From Alphaproteobacteria bacterium (lineage in GTDB: Bacteria > Pseudomonadota > Alphaproteobacteria > CALKHQ01): DNA of 64,000 bases. Position 1 is the stretch's first letter, and every line of letters begins with the position of its first letter. Shown piece after piece: positions 9,926-18,658 of this stretch. The notes beneath the pieces were generated by a model, which saw only the letters and a list, made by a program, of their open reading frames with translations, ran no database searches and was not told the origin of the DNA. The stretch spans positions 164,901 through 228,900 of the forward strand of contig JAWKYB010000010.1 of the NCBI GenBank assembly GCA_041396705.1, given 5' to 3'. A program made the translations under genes and the position numbers.

Positions 9926-10978
9926 CTATTCCGCGGCGCTGCGCGCTGCGTCCCGGCTCCCGCGCGCCGCGTCCCAGGTCTGCCGCAGCCAGCGCGCGCA
10001 GGCGACCGAGTTCTCGAAGATCGAATAGTGCGCGCCGGCGCCATAGTCGATGCCGGGGATGAACTCGGTGGAGACCGTCGTCAGCGCGCTGTCGTCGCTG
10101 GCGGCGTGCCAGGCCATCAGCCGACGCAAGACCTCCTTCCACGGCTCCAGCGCGGCCTCGTCCCACGGGCTGTGCCACTGGCCCGGCTGCGGCGCGATGA
10201 ACGGATACTGGATGCCGCGGCCGGTCAGGTCCTGCGGATGCAGCGACGACGGCAGGGAGTCCAGGCCCGGGTGGCTGGCCCAGACGTTGCGCGGGTTGTT
10301 CGGCACGACCGCGCGGGCGTGGACATGACCGACGAAGCCGCGCCCGATCCACAGGTTGGTCACGCCGGCGGGGTCGTAGGGGTCCAGCACCAGTTCGCCC
10401 GCCGCAATGGCACGGTCGATGCCGAACACCTGCTGCTCGCGCGGGTTGTCGATCTTGAAGATGACGTGGCTGTGGTCCAGCGTCATGCGGAACGGGACGC
10501 CGCGGGCCTCGACCAGGTCCGCCACCTGCGCCACCCGCCGGAAGTCCTCGGACCACATGTTCACATGCACTTCGAAGGTCGGCATGCAGCCGCAGGCCGC
10601 GCCGACGTCATAGGCACGCAGAGAGGTCTCGGCAACCTCCCGGTCGGTGACCAGCCGGTTCTCGGTGGCGTGGTCCATCATGATCTGGGTGTTGTGGACG
10701 CGGCTGCCCAGGCGGGCGCCGAGCCGCAGGTTGCTTTCCAGCAGCGCCTCGTCCCGGCCCAGCCGGTAGAACCAGCCGCCGGCCAGGATCGGCAGCTCGT
10801 ATTTCTCGCTGGCGGCGCGATAGGCGCCCTCCTGGTCGGCCGGCGGCGTCTTGTCGAAATAGTCGTAGACGCCGGCCTGCCTGACCATGCGGAACTTGGT
10901 GTCGAGGTCCAGCGGCGCATCCGCACTGGTGTGGGTGACCCCGCTTTCGGTGATGCCGAACAGCAGCGTGTCGGCCAT
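9926..10978 (-). CDS. Xylose-isomerase-like TIM-barrel protein (sugar isomerase/epimerase family)
   Basis: A 350-residue soluble protein whose pattern suits AP-endonuclease-2/xylose isomerase-like TIM barrels: early Gly/Glu strand, TFEVHVNMW, a LDHSHV strand with metal-binding-type Asp and His, and GFVGHVHARA with further His residues. Such enzymes isomerise or epimerise sugars or related hydroxy compounds using a divalent metal. The exact substrate cannot be read from sequence. It is followed on the same strand by the DedA gene. Family confidence is moderate, function low. Confidence 0.65.
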   Translation of the reverse strand: MADTLLFGITESGVTHTSADAPLDLDTKFRMVRQAGVYDYFDKTPPADQEGAYRAASEKYELPILAGGWFYRLGRDEALLESNLRLGARLGSRVHNTQIMMDHATENRLVTDREVAETSLRAYDVGAACGCMPTFEVHVNMWSEDFRRVAQVADLVEARGVPFRMTLDHSHVIFKIDNPREQQVFGIDRAIAAGELVLDPYDPAGVTNLWIGRGFVGHVHARAVVPNNPRNVWASHPGLDSLPSSLHPQDLTGRGIQYPFIAPQPGQWHSPWDEAALEPWKEVLRRLMAWHAASDDSALTTVSTEFIPGIDYGAGAHYSIFENSVACARWLRQTWDAARGSRDAARSAAE

Positions 10979-11045
10979 CCGCGATCCTCCCCGGTTGCCC
11001 GCGCCGGACGCGGCGCGGTGCCGTGACCGAGGCTAGCACAGCGCG

Positions 11046-11064
11046 GGCCCGCTGGCAGCGGGCC
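11046..11064 (-). terminator. Candidate terminator hairpin downstream of RTX gene 1
   Basis: An 8-bp perfect stem (ggcccgct / agcgggcc) with a 3-nt loop lies 16 bp past the stop of the RTX gene ending at 11080. It could end the RTX cluster transcript. There is no U-run. Confidence 0.35.
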
Positions 11065-11079
11065 GATGCGCGGGAACGA

Positions 11080-12144
11080 TCACAGCCAGAACAGGGCGAT
11101 GCCGTCGGTCTGCAGGTCGTGGTTCTGCAGGACGAACAGCAGTGTGTTGGCGTCGTCGTAGACATGGGTGTCGTTGCCGACCGTCTCGGCCGAGAAGCCC
11201 TCGACCACGTCGCCTTCCGCGGCATTGTAGTCGGTCACCACGTTGACCAGCAGGTGCGGCGGCGCGACCGAGGGATTGGGCAGGTCGTCAATCACGAAAT
11301 AGTCGGCGCCGGACCCGCCGGTCAGCACGTTGGCGCCGCCGCCGCCGACCAGGATGTCGTTGCCGGCGCCGCCGTTCAGCACGTCGTTGCCGTCCTCGCC
11401 GGCCAGTGCGCCCTCGCCGGCGTCGACCTGGCCGGGCAGCGGGTGGATCATGCCGGTGTCGTAGCCGCCGAACAGGATGTCGTTGCCGTTGCCGCCGTCG
11501 ACCACATCGTCGCCGGTGCCGCCAGACAGGCGATCGTCGTCGGCCTCGCCATAGAGCGTGTCGTCGCCGCCGAGCCCGGTGGCGGTATCGTCGCCAGCGC
11601 CGCCGAACAGGATGTCGTCGCCGGCGACCAGGTCGGTGACGTCTTCGCCGAGCATGTAGTCGTTGCCGGCCCCGCCCTGCATCCAGTCGCTGCCGTTGCC
11701 GCCGCTCATCCAGTCGTCGACATCGCTGCCGATCAGGCTGTCGTTGCCGCTTTCGCCGTGCAGGTTGGCGCCGCCCGCCCCGGCGAACAGCGTATCGTCG
11801 CCGGCACCGCCATGCAGGTCGTCATAGCCGGCGCCGCCGTCCAGCGTGTCGTTGCCGGCGCCGCCCCACAGTTCGTCGCGGCCGGCTTCGCCATAGATGC
11901 GATCGTCGCCCTGTTCGCCGAAGATCGTGTCGTTGCCGTCGCCGCCGTGCAGGATATCGTCGGCGTAGCCGGGCGCGGTCAGGCTGGTCCCGGTCGTGGC
12001 GCGGTTGCCGTCGCCCCAGATCACGTCGTCGCCGGGAAAGCCGTGGATGTCGTCGGAGCCGGGGCTGCCGTACAGCGTGCCGCTGAGCTTGAGGTCGACG
12101 ACCTCAACCCGCAGGTCGGTGTCTGTCGCGCGCGCGAATCCCAT
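11080..12144 (-). CDS. RTX beta-roll protein 1 (putative type I secreted Ca2+-binding protein)
   Basis: The start at the ATG at 12144 has an AAGGGAG ribosome-binding site. The 354-residue protein is almost entirely hemolysin-type GGxGxDxLx nonapeptides from about residue 20 to 270, which fold into Ca2+-binding parallel beta rolls. There is no Sec signal peptide and no protease, lipase or adhesin domain. The last 50 or so residues carry the module shared by all seven RTX proteins here (TDYNAAEGDVVEGF, then THVY, LLFVL and DGIALFWL). Such proteins normally leave by a type I (ABC/MFP/TolC) system that reads a C-terminal signal; none is encoded in the window. It is the most downstream gene of the cluster. 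Confidence 0.85.
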   Translation of the reverse strand: MGFARATDTDLRVEVVDLKLSGTLYGSPGSDDIHGFPGDDVIWGDGNRATTGTSLTAPGYADDILHGGDGNDTIFGEQGDDRIYGEAGRDELWGGAGNDTLDGGAGYDDLHGGAGDDTLFAGAGGANLHGESGNDSLIGSDVDDWMSGGNGSDWMQGGAGNDYMLGEDVTDLVAGDDILFGGAGDDTATGLGGDDTLYGEADDDRLSGGTGDDVVDGGNGNDILFGGYDTGMIHPLPGQVDAGEGALAGEDGNDVLNGGAGNDILVGGGGANVLTGGSGADYFVIDDLPNPSVAPPHLLVNVVTDYNAAEGDVVEGFSAETVGNDTHVYDDANTLLFVLQNHDLQTDGIALFWL

Positions 12145-12243
12145 GACTGTGCTCCCTTCGACAATGCCTGAAGGGCAGTCGCACCGCGTCGGGCTTCGGT
12201 TCAACTGGGGGGCGTCGTTGCGCCGGATGCGCCGGCGGCGCGG

Positions 12244-12999
12244 TCAGGCCGCGCGCAGCTGACCGATTCGGCCGGCGAGCGGCCAGACGATGCGGCGCAG
12301 AAGCGCCGGGTCGCCCCAGGCCGCGCGCAGGTCCGTCGCGAATCCGGCGATCAGCGCGTCGTGGCCGGCCTTGCGCGCCTGGCGGCTGGCCGACCAGGTG
12401 TCGACATAACCGAGCAGGTCGTCGCAGGACCAGTCGCGCACGATCGCGGTGTCGGGAAACTCCAGTTCCGCGAACGGGAACGGCATATCGGCATAGCGCC
12501 GCTCGACATGCCTGCGCTCCGGCGGCCAGTAGGGCGCGATCTCGTGCCAGTAGAACTGCCGGAACCGCGCCTCGACGCCTGCGTCGTCGATGTGCAGCAC
12601 GCCGTAGGTGACCAGCGCGATGACCGCCCCTGGCGCGGCCATCGCCTGCGCCGCGGCGTAGAAGGCCGGCAGGTCGAACCAGTGCGCGGCCTGGGCGGCG
12701 ACGACCAGGTCGACCGAGCCGGCGTCGGCGCAGGCCTGCTCGGCCGGGGCCTGCCGATAGCGGACATGCGGATGCGGGCTGGCGTGGGCGATCTGCTCGG
12801 CGCTGGCGTCGGTGGCCAGCACTGCGTCGAAGCAGTCGCCGAGCAGCACGGAGAGCTGGCCGGTGCCGCAACCGACGTCGAGCGCCAGAGTCCGCCGCGG
12901 CGCCAGGGCGGCCAGCGCCTCGGCCAGCGCCGGCGGATAGGTCGGCCGGTGCCGGGCGTAGCGGTCCGAACCGTCGAGAAAATGATTGGTCGCCGCCAT
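12244..12999 (-). CDS. Class I SAM-dependent methyltransferase
   Basis: A 251-residue protein with a Methyltransf_11/25-type Rossmann fold: motif I LDVGCGTGQLS at about residue 39, an acidic residue ending strand 2 (LATDAS) and a later VDLVVAAQAAHWFD motif. It resembles the family of small-molecule methyltransferases that begin with H-F-x-x-x-x-x-x-Y. The methyl acceptor is unknown. The start at 12999 is preferred over 13029 because the family typically begins just before the HF motif. It sits between RTX genes 1 and 2 on the same strand; a link to them is not established. Confidence 0.8.
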   Translation of the reverse strand: MAATNHFLDGSDRYARHRPTYPPALAEALAALAPRRTLALDVGCGTGQLSVLLGDCFDAVLATDASAEQIAHASPHPHVRYRQAPAEQACADAGSVDLVVAAQAAHWFDLPAFYAAAQAMAAPGAVIALVTYGVLHIDDAGVEARFRQFYWHEIAPYWPPERRHVERRYADMPFPFAELEFPDTAIVRDWSCDDLLGYVDTWSASRQARKAGHDALIAGFATDLRAAWGDPALLRRIVWPLAGRIGQLRAA

Positions 13000-13082
13000 C
13001 CGGATCCGATCCCGCGCATGTCCGCACACGGCGCCGGCGCGGCCGACGCCCCGACGACGCTATCACGGCCGCGCGCCCGCGG

Positions 13083-14351
13083 TCAGGTCCAGATCAGGTT
13101 CAGGCCGTCGGTGGCGAGGTCGTGGCCGGTCAGCACGAACAGCAGCTGGTTGGTGTCCGACAGGACGTGGGTCGCCGTGCCGACGCTGATGGCGCTGAAA
13201 CCCTGCACCACATCGCCGTCGGCCGCATTGTAGTCGGCGATCGTGTTGAACGAGAAATCGGCGTTGAGCGCGAACGGTCCGCCACCGGTCAGCTCGATCG
13301 AGGCCAGGAAGGTGTCGGCGCCGTCGCCGCCGGTCATCAGGTTGGCGCCGCCGCGGCCGACCAGGATGTCGTTGCCGGCGCCGCCGTCGAGGATGTCGTT
13401 GCCGCTGTCGAGGCCGGGGGTCGACCAGGCGTCGACCAGGATGTCGTCGTCGTCGCCGCCGAGCAGAATGTCGGCGCCGGGGCCGCCGAACAGGGTGTCG
13501 TCGCCGGCGCCGCCGTCGGCGGTGTCGTTGCCCATGTGGGCGTCGATGATGTCGTCGCCGCCGCCGCCGAAAATGGTGTCGTCGCCCGGCACGGCGCCGC
13601 TGTAATAGTCGTCGCCCCAGATGACGTCGTTGCCGCCGGCCGCGTCGATCACATCGTCATGGTCGCCGCCCTGAAATCGTTCGGCGTCGTCGCTGCCGTA
13701 GAGTGCATCGGCACCCATGCCGCCCAGCAGCGTGGAGAAACCGCCGTCGTTGTACAGGGTGTCGTTACCGCCGCCGCCGTCCAGGGTGTCGTGGCCGGCG
13801 CCGCCGTGCAGCACGTCGTCGCCCCATCCGCCATAGAGCTGGTCGTTGCCGTCGCCGCCGTCCAGGTTGTCGTCGCCGAATCCGCCGATCAGGATGTCGT
13901 CGCCGCCGTGGCCGTAGAGCACGTCGTCGTCGAGCGCCAGCGCATCCCAGCCGTCGGTGCCGTTGCCGAGAATGGTCTCACCGTAGTCGCTGCCGTGGAT
14001 GACGTCGTCGCCGTCGCTGCCATAGAGCGTCATTGGCGTCAGCACCAGCGGGCCGGTGTCGGTTGCGGCCGCCACGTAGCTGCCGCCGCCGTTGATCGGC
14101 GGCGGCAGCGTCTCCGGAGCTTCGGCCGGCTCGCCGAAATAATGGGTGCGGAGGAGGGCGGCGAAGTCGACTTCCAGGCCGGTGCCGATGGCGCCGCCGC
14201 GCGCATCCGACGTGCCGTCGGCGGCGGTGCGCGGGTCGGCAAGCTCGGCACTGGCGCGCGGGTCGCCGCCGGCGGTCTTGGCCGCGGGCTCCATCGTGTC
14301 CGTGTCGTCGATGCGCAGCTGCGCCTGGGTGCGTTCGGTGCGGGTCGCCAT
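13083..14351 (-). CDS. RTX beta-roll protein 2
   Basis: The largest of the RTX set (422 residues), starting at the ATG at 14351 after a GAGGGAGG site. About 100 N-terminal residues are not repetitive (Thr/Ala/Asp-rich, then a Pro/Gly linker) and contain no recognisable domain. Gly/Asp nonapeptides of the GGxGxDxLx type follow to about residue 345. The common C-terminal module ends the protein (IADYNAADGDVVQGF, THVL, LLFVL, DGLNLIWT). This module is closest to that of RTX protein 1, suggesting the two arose by duplication. Role inferred: secreted Ca2+-binding, possibly structural. Confidence 0.85.
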   Translation of the reverse strand: MATRTERTQAQLRIDDTDTMEPAAKTAGGDPRASAELADPRTAADGTSDARGGAIGTGLEVDFAALLRTHYFGEPAEAPETLPPPINGGGSYVAAATDTGPLVLTPMTLYGSDGDDVIHGSDYGETILGNGTDGWDALALDDDVLYGHGGDDILIGGFGDDNLDGGDGNDQLYGGWGDDVLHGGAGHDTLDGGGGNDTLYNDGGFSTLLGGMGADALYGSDDAERFQGGDHDDVIDAAGGNDVIWGDDYYSGAVPGDDTIFGGGGDDIIDAHMGNDTADGGAGDDTLFGGPGADILLGGDDDDILVDAWSTPGLDSGNDILDGGAGNDILVGRGGANLMTGGDGADTFLASIELTGGGPFALNADFSFNTIADYNAADGDVVQGFSAISVGTATHVLSDTNQLLFVLTGHDLATDGLNLIWT

Positions 14352-14529
14352 TGCCGCAACCTCCCTCTGCTGTCCTCGGTGCTGAGGGTGGGTCGCGACG
14401 GCGGCGGCATCGGTTCACCCCGAAAGCGGGGCGAGGGCACGGAGCGGCGCGTCGGAAACGCCCGGAGTCACCCGACGGCGTCGCCGCTGCCAGCGCTCGG
14501 TGCGCCGCGGACGCCGCGGCGCCGGCGGC

Positions 14530-15225
14530 CTACCAGAACTTCCACCATGGTCGTGCCCGTCCGGCGACGGCAGGAGACGGCGCGGGCGGCTGCGACGGAC
14601 GTGGAGCGGCCGGCTGCGTTTGGCCGGCTGCGGTCGCGCCTGCCGACGACGGCGCGCCTTCCGACGCGTCGTCCGCCGCTTCGGTGGGCCCGGCTTGCGA
14701 CAGCATGCGCAGTACCTCTGCCATCGTGCTGTCGTCGACATCGTCGTGGCGAAACCCGGTCAACGCCTTGCCGATCTCGGCGGGCAGGTCGCTGTCATAG
14801 GCGCCACTCTTGCTTTTCGGCGCCTCGCGCTGGCGTCGCGCTTCCAACCGCGCCCGCACCTCGGCCAGCTCCGGCGGCAGGTCGCCCTGAAGCTGCAGTG
14901 CCGGTTTCTGGTTGCTGTCGTACCAGATGCTCCAGCGCTGCTCGCCCGATGCATAGCTCTCGAGCCGGGCGTGACCGGCGTTCTCGACGATGTGGAATTC
15001 CAGCAACTCCGTAGGCAATGTCTGGCTCTGCGCGAAATCGTGCGCGGCGAGGTCGTAGGCGCCGCGGTCGTCGACCAGGATCAGGTACCAGCCGGGCAGC
15101 TCCAGCCCCATCAGGTCGGCCGACTCGGCCGGCGCCATCTCGCCGGTGCGCTCGGCGCCGAACGCCGCGCAGGCGTCGTCTGCGCTCATGCCCTTGAATG
15201 CCACCCAGCTCATCGTGAAACTCAT
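14530..15225 (-). CDS. Unknown protein embedded in RTX cluster
   Basis: A 231-residue protein starting at the ATG at 15225 (GGAGAGGGA upstream). I do not recognise a family. The first 140 residues look globular: an opening MSFTMSWVAFKG, a segment with GWYLILVDDRGAYD and a W-S-I-W-Y-D motif. An Arg/Glu-rich helix (VRARLEARRQREAPK) follows, then a Pro/Ala/Gln-rich disordered stretch, and the protein ends WWKFW. An aromatic, positively charged C-terminal tag after a flexible linker could be a membrane or partner anchor. It has no signal peptide. Located between RTX genes 3 and 2, on the same strand, so it may be a cytoplasmic partner of the RTX set; this is only inferred. Confidence 0.65.
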   Translation of the reverse strand: MSFTMSWVAFKGMSADDACAAFGAERTGEMAPAESADLMGLELPGWYLILVDDRGAYDLAAHDFAQSQTLPTELLEFHIVENAGHARLESYASGEQRWSIWYDSNQKPALQLQGDLPPELAEVRARLEARRQREAPKSKSGAYDSDLPAEIGKALTGFRHDDVDDSTMAEVLRMLSQAGPTEAADDASEGAPSSAGATAAGQTQPAAPRPSQPPAPSPAVAGRARPWWKFW

Positions 15226-15539
15226 GGGGCGGTCCCTCTCCGACGAATTGATCGAACCCAGGTTTGCACAATTTACACGATGCACGTGCAATGGAAATCG
15301 TCTCAGGTCTCTTCCCGGCGAGTAGCCGGCCGGTTCCTCCGCATCGCGGCCGCGAAAGAGGGTTCATGTGCGGCAAGGCGATTTTCCGCTCTCCGGCAAC
15401 CATGACGAGTATTTATCCGCCATGATAACAACCTTAGTGGAGTGCAGCAAGCCAGAATTCATGATTTGTTCCGAATGGCGAGCCGCCGGCTGCCGACGCT
15501 GCCGCGCAGCGGTCCGCAGCCGGGTGCCGGTCCGGCCGA
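15226..15539. other. Gene-free 314-bp spacer, relatively AT-rich
   Basis: This gap between RTX gene 3 and the unknown gene is noticeably lower in GC than its surroundings, especially 15250-15475. It includes a perfect 10-bp palindrome tgcacgtgca at 15281-15290, about 60 bp upstream of the unknown gene's ATG and so placed like an operator. No convincing promoter hexamers, RNA gene or ORF were seen. Confidence 0.4.
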
Positions 15540-16337
15540 TCAGCAGTACCAGTTGATGCCGTCGGCGCCGGCGTCATAGCCCTCCAGCACGAACACCAGC
15601 GTCTGGCCCGAATAGACCCAGGTGTCGCCGCCGACCACCGTGAAGCTGTCGCCGGTCACCCGGTCGCCGTCGGCCGCGCAGTAGTCCATGATCGAGTCCG
15701 CCAGGCCGTAGCCGGTGCCCTCCAGGAAGGTGTCGGCGCCGCTGCCGCCGTAGAGCGTGTTCCAGCCGCTGCCGCCGACCAGCAGGTCGTCGCCCGCATC
15801 GCCATAGGCGACATCGTTGCCGCCATGGCAGTAGATCGCGTCGCTGCCGTCGCCGCCGTGCAGTTCGTCGTTGCCGTTGCCGCCGAGCAGCTGGTCGTTG
15901 CCGCTGCCGCCCCAGATCGCGTCGTCGCCGTCGTCGCCGACCAGGTAGTCGTTGCCCGCCCCGCCCTGGATGATGTCGTCGCCGGCGCCGCCGAGGCCCC
16001 AGTCGTCGCCGTCGCCGGTGGACAGGAAGTCGTCGCCCTCCTCGCCGAGCAGTACGTCGTTGCCGACGCCGCCCAGCATCATGTCGTCGCCCAGGCCGCC
16101 GAACAGCAGGTCGTGGCCGCTGCCGCCGGAAAGGTAGTCGTCGCCGCCGAGGCCCTTGATCACGTCGTCGCCGCCGTTGCCGTAGAGATGGTCGCCGAAC
16201 GCGCCGCCGAGAATGTCGTCGGCGCCGGCGCCGCCCTCGATCACCTTCGGCTGCACCAGGATGTCGCCGATGGTGTCGAGGCCCGGCCGCAGCGAAGGAG
16301 CGGTCACGGTTGTCTGGATCGTCGCGGTGCGCAGCAT
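15540..16337 (-). CDS. RTX beta-roll protein 3
   Basis: The shortest member (265 residues), with an ATG at 16337 and a GGAGAGGA site. After about 32 N-terminal residues come continuous GGxGxDxLx-type repeats to about residue 205, including variants such as GGVGNDVLLGEEGDD. The shared C-terminal module follows (IMDYCAADGDRVTGDS, TWVY, LVFVL, DGINWYC). Unlike the others it ends in Cys and has a Cys in the module and in the repeat region. No catalytic domain or signal peptide. Presumed type I secretion substrate. Confidence 0.85.
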   Translation of the reverse strand: MLRTATIQTTVTAPSLRPGLDTIGDILVQPKVIEGGAGADDILGGAFGDHLYGNGGDDVIKGLGGDDYLSGGSGHDLLFGGLGDDMMLGGVGNDVLLGEEGDDFLSTGDGDDWGLGGAGDDIIQGGAGNDYLVGDDGDDAIWGGSGNDQLLGGNGNDELHGGDGSDAIYCHGGNDVAYGDAGDDLLVGGSGWNTLYGGSGADTFLEGTGYGLADSIMDYCAADGDRVTGDSFTVVGGDTWVYSGQTLVFVLEGYDAGADGINWYC

Positions 16338-16406
16338 TCTGTCCTCTCCATCGGGTCGGCGTCGATGCTTGGTCGCGCCAGCCGTCCGCGCGGTTCAATC
16401 GGCGCG

Positions 16407-17468
16407 TCAGAGCGGGATGAGGGCGATGCCGCCGACGTCGGCGTCGTAGTCGGCAAGGATGAACAGCAGCGTGTTGTCGGCGGCATAGACATGCGTGTCG
16501 TTGCCGATCACCGTTGTGTGGTCGCCCTGCACCGCATCGCCCTCGCCATGGACGTAGTCTGCGACCACGTCGGCGATGCCGTCGGCCCCGGCCAGGAAGC
16601 GATCCGCGCCGCTGCCACCGACGAGCAGGTCGGCGCCATTCGCGCCGAGCAGCCAGTCGTCGCCGGAGCCGCCGTAGAGCGTGTCGGTGCCGTCGCCGCC
16701 GCCGATCGTGTCGCTGCCGGCATCGCCGTGAATGACGTCGTTGCCGCTGCCGCCGGTCAGGATGTCCTGCCCATCGTCGCCGTGGATCGAATCGTTGCCG
16801 AAGTCGCCGTCGATGGTGTCGTCGCCGCTGCCGCCGTAGAGCACGTCGTCGCCATGGCCGCCGTCGATCAGATCGTCGCCGGCGCCGCCATCGATGAAGT
16901 CGCCAAGTTGCGCGACGGACGGGAAGCTGAGCACGAAGCCGCGCGTCTCCCCCAGCAGGTCGTCGTTACCGTTGCCGCCCAGAATGGTATCCGCGCCCGA
17001 GCCGCCGGCAATGGTGTCGTCGCCGTCGCCGCCATAGGCCGTGTCGTTGCCGGCACCGGCGGCGATCAGGTCGTCATCGTCGCCGCCGTCGAGGAAATCG
17101 GTACCGGTGCCCGCTTCGATGGTGTCGTTACCCGCGCCGCCATAGACGGTGTCGTCGCCGGCGTCGGCATGGAGCAGGTCGTCGCCGTTTCCGCCGTAGA
17201 GCAGGTCGTCGCCATATCCGCCGAGGATCGTGTCCCAGCCTTCTTCGCCGTAGAGCGTATCGGCATCGGCGACGAACGGGTTGGCGGAGCCGTTGCCGAC
17301 GATGAGGTCGTCGAACGGGCCGCCGTGGATCACGTCGTTGCCCCAGCTGCCGAAGAAGGTGCCGCCAAATGCATTGGGCTCGCGCGCCGGCGGGTTGCGG
17401 CCGATGCCGCTGCCGTGGAGTGCACCCAGGTCGGCGGACAGGATCGGGTCGATGACGGCTCTGGCCAT
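16407..17468 (-). CDS. RTX beta-roll protein 4
   Basis: A 353-residue protein. The start at the ATG at 17468 is chosen because the product then opens with MAR, exactly like RTX protein 7, which shares its N-terminal region (FGGTFFG, GNDVIHGG, DDLIVGN, PFVADADTLYGEEGWDTILG). Repeats run to about residue 300, with a non-repeat insert near the middle (TRGFVLSFPSVAQLGDF). The common C-terminal module ends the protein (VADYVHGEGDAVQGD, THVY, LLFILADYDA, GGIALIPL). The ribosome-binding site is weak at this start. Confidence 0.83.
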   Translation of the reverse strand: MARAVIDPILSADLGALHGSGIGRNPPAREPNAFGGTFFGSWGNDVIHGGPFDDLIVGNGSANPFVADADTLYGEEGWDTILGGYGDDLLYGGNGDDLLHADAGDDTVYGGAGNDTIEAGTGTDFLDGGDDDDLIAAGAGNDTAYGGDGDDTIAGGSGADTILGGNGNDDLLGETRGFVLSFPSVAQLGDFIDGGAGDDLIDGGHGDDVLYGGSGDDTIDGDFGNDSIHGDDGQDILTGGSGNDVIHGDAGSDTIGGGDGTDTLYGGSGDDWLLGANGADLLVGGSGADRFLAGADGIADVVADYVHGEGDAVQGDHTTVIGNDTHVYAADNTLLFILADYDADVGGIALIPL

Positions 17469-17583
17469 TTGGTTGCCCGCTGCTCCGGGTTGCGTTGTAC
17501 AGTGGTCGCCGCCGCCCTGCCGGCGGTTCACTTCGCAACATGATCTGCCGGCAGCCCGTGCACGACGCGTCGACGTCGTTCAG

Positions 17584-18613
17584 TCAGTATCCTGTCAGGG
17601 CGATGCCGTCGCTGTAGGCGTCATAGTCGGCCAGCACGAACAGGGTCTGGCCGGCGTGGTAGACATAGGTGTGGTTGCCGATCACCTCGTAGGAGGTGCC
17701 GGCCACCGTGTCGCCCGCGGCAAAGGAATAGTCCTTGATGACATCGGGGTTGGCGTCGAGATAGCCCTCGAACCGGTCGGCGCCGGCGCCGCCCCACAGC
17801 GTGTTGGTGCCGGTGTAGCCGTCGATGGTGTCGTCGCCGTCGCCGCCTTTGATTATGTCGTCGCCGGCACCACCTTCGATGACGTCGTCGCCGGCTTCGC
17901 CAAGCAGCTGATCGGCGCCGTTATCGCCATAGAGCGTGTCCTGATCGTCGCCGCCCAAAATCCAGTCGTCGCCGGCGTCGCCGTGCAGCGTGTCGTTGTC
18001 AGGGCCGCCAAGGATGACGTCGTTGCCGTTGCCGCCGAAGACCACGTCGTCGCCAAAGTAGGCGACAATGAGATCGTCGCCGGCGCCGCCGTCGATGAAG
18101 TCGGCATTGTTGGTGCGGGTGGCAAACGCGCTGGGGGCTTCGCCCGAATATTGTCGTCGCCGTCGCCGCCAGCAGCGAATCTGCGCCGAAGCCGCCGACG
18201 AGGTAGTCGTCGCCGGCGCCGCCTTGGATGACGTCGTCGCCGAAGTCGCCATAGGCGTAGTCGTTGCCGGCGCCGCCGTCGATGCTATCCGCGCCGCTGC
18301 CGCCGAAGATTGTGTCGACTCCGGTGCCGCCGAGGAGTGTGTCGGCTCCGGTGCCGCCGTACAGCTCGTCGTCGTCGTCGCCGCCGTCAAGCAGGTCGTT
18401 GCCGTCCTTGCCGTAGAGACTGTCGTTGCCGATGCCGCCATAGAGCTTGTCGTCGCCCGCGGCGCCGTCGAGCAGGTCGGAACCGCCCTCGCCGTAGAGC
18501 GTGTCGTTGTCGGGGACGAACGGGTTCGGTGTGCCGTTGCCGAAGATCCAGTCGTCGGACGCCGTGCCGTGAATCACGTCGTTGCCGGTGGCGCCGTAGA
18601 TGTAGTTGGGCAT
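17584..18613 (-). CDS. RTX beta-roll protein 5, frameshifted
   Basis: Starts at the ATG at 18613 (GGGGA site) with MPNYIYGATGNDVIHG. The repeats run cleanly until about 18172, where the frame breaks; a short stretch reads correctly in a third frame, and from about 18148 the rest reads in the frame ending at 17584. The span is 1030 nt, so two missing bases restore about 343 residues, matching the neighbouring paralogue, RTX protein 6. The C-terminal module is intact (IKDYSFAAGDTVAG, TYVY, LFVLADYDA, DGIALTGY). Sequence error or real inactivation cannot be separated from one sequence. Confidence 0.78.
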
Positions 18614-18658
18614 GGCTGGTCCCCGATGGAGTGTGCGGCAGGGCTTCGCGTCGAGGCG

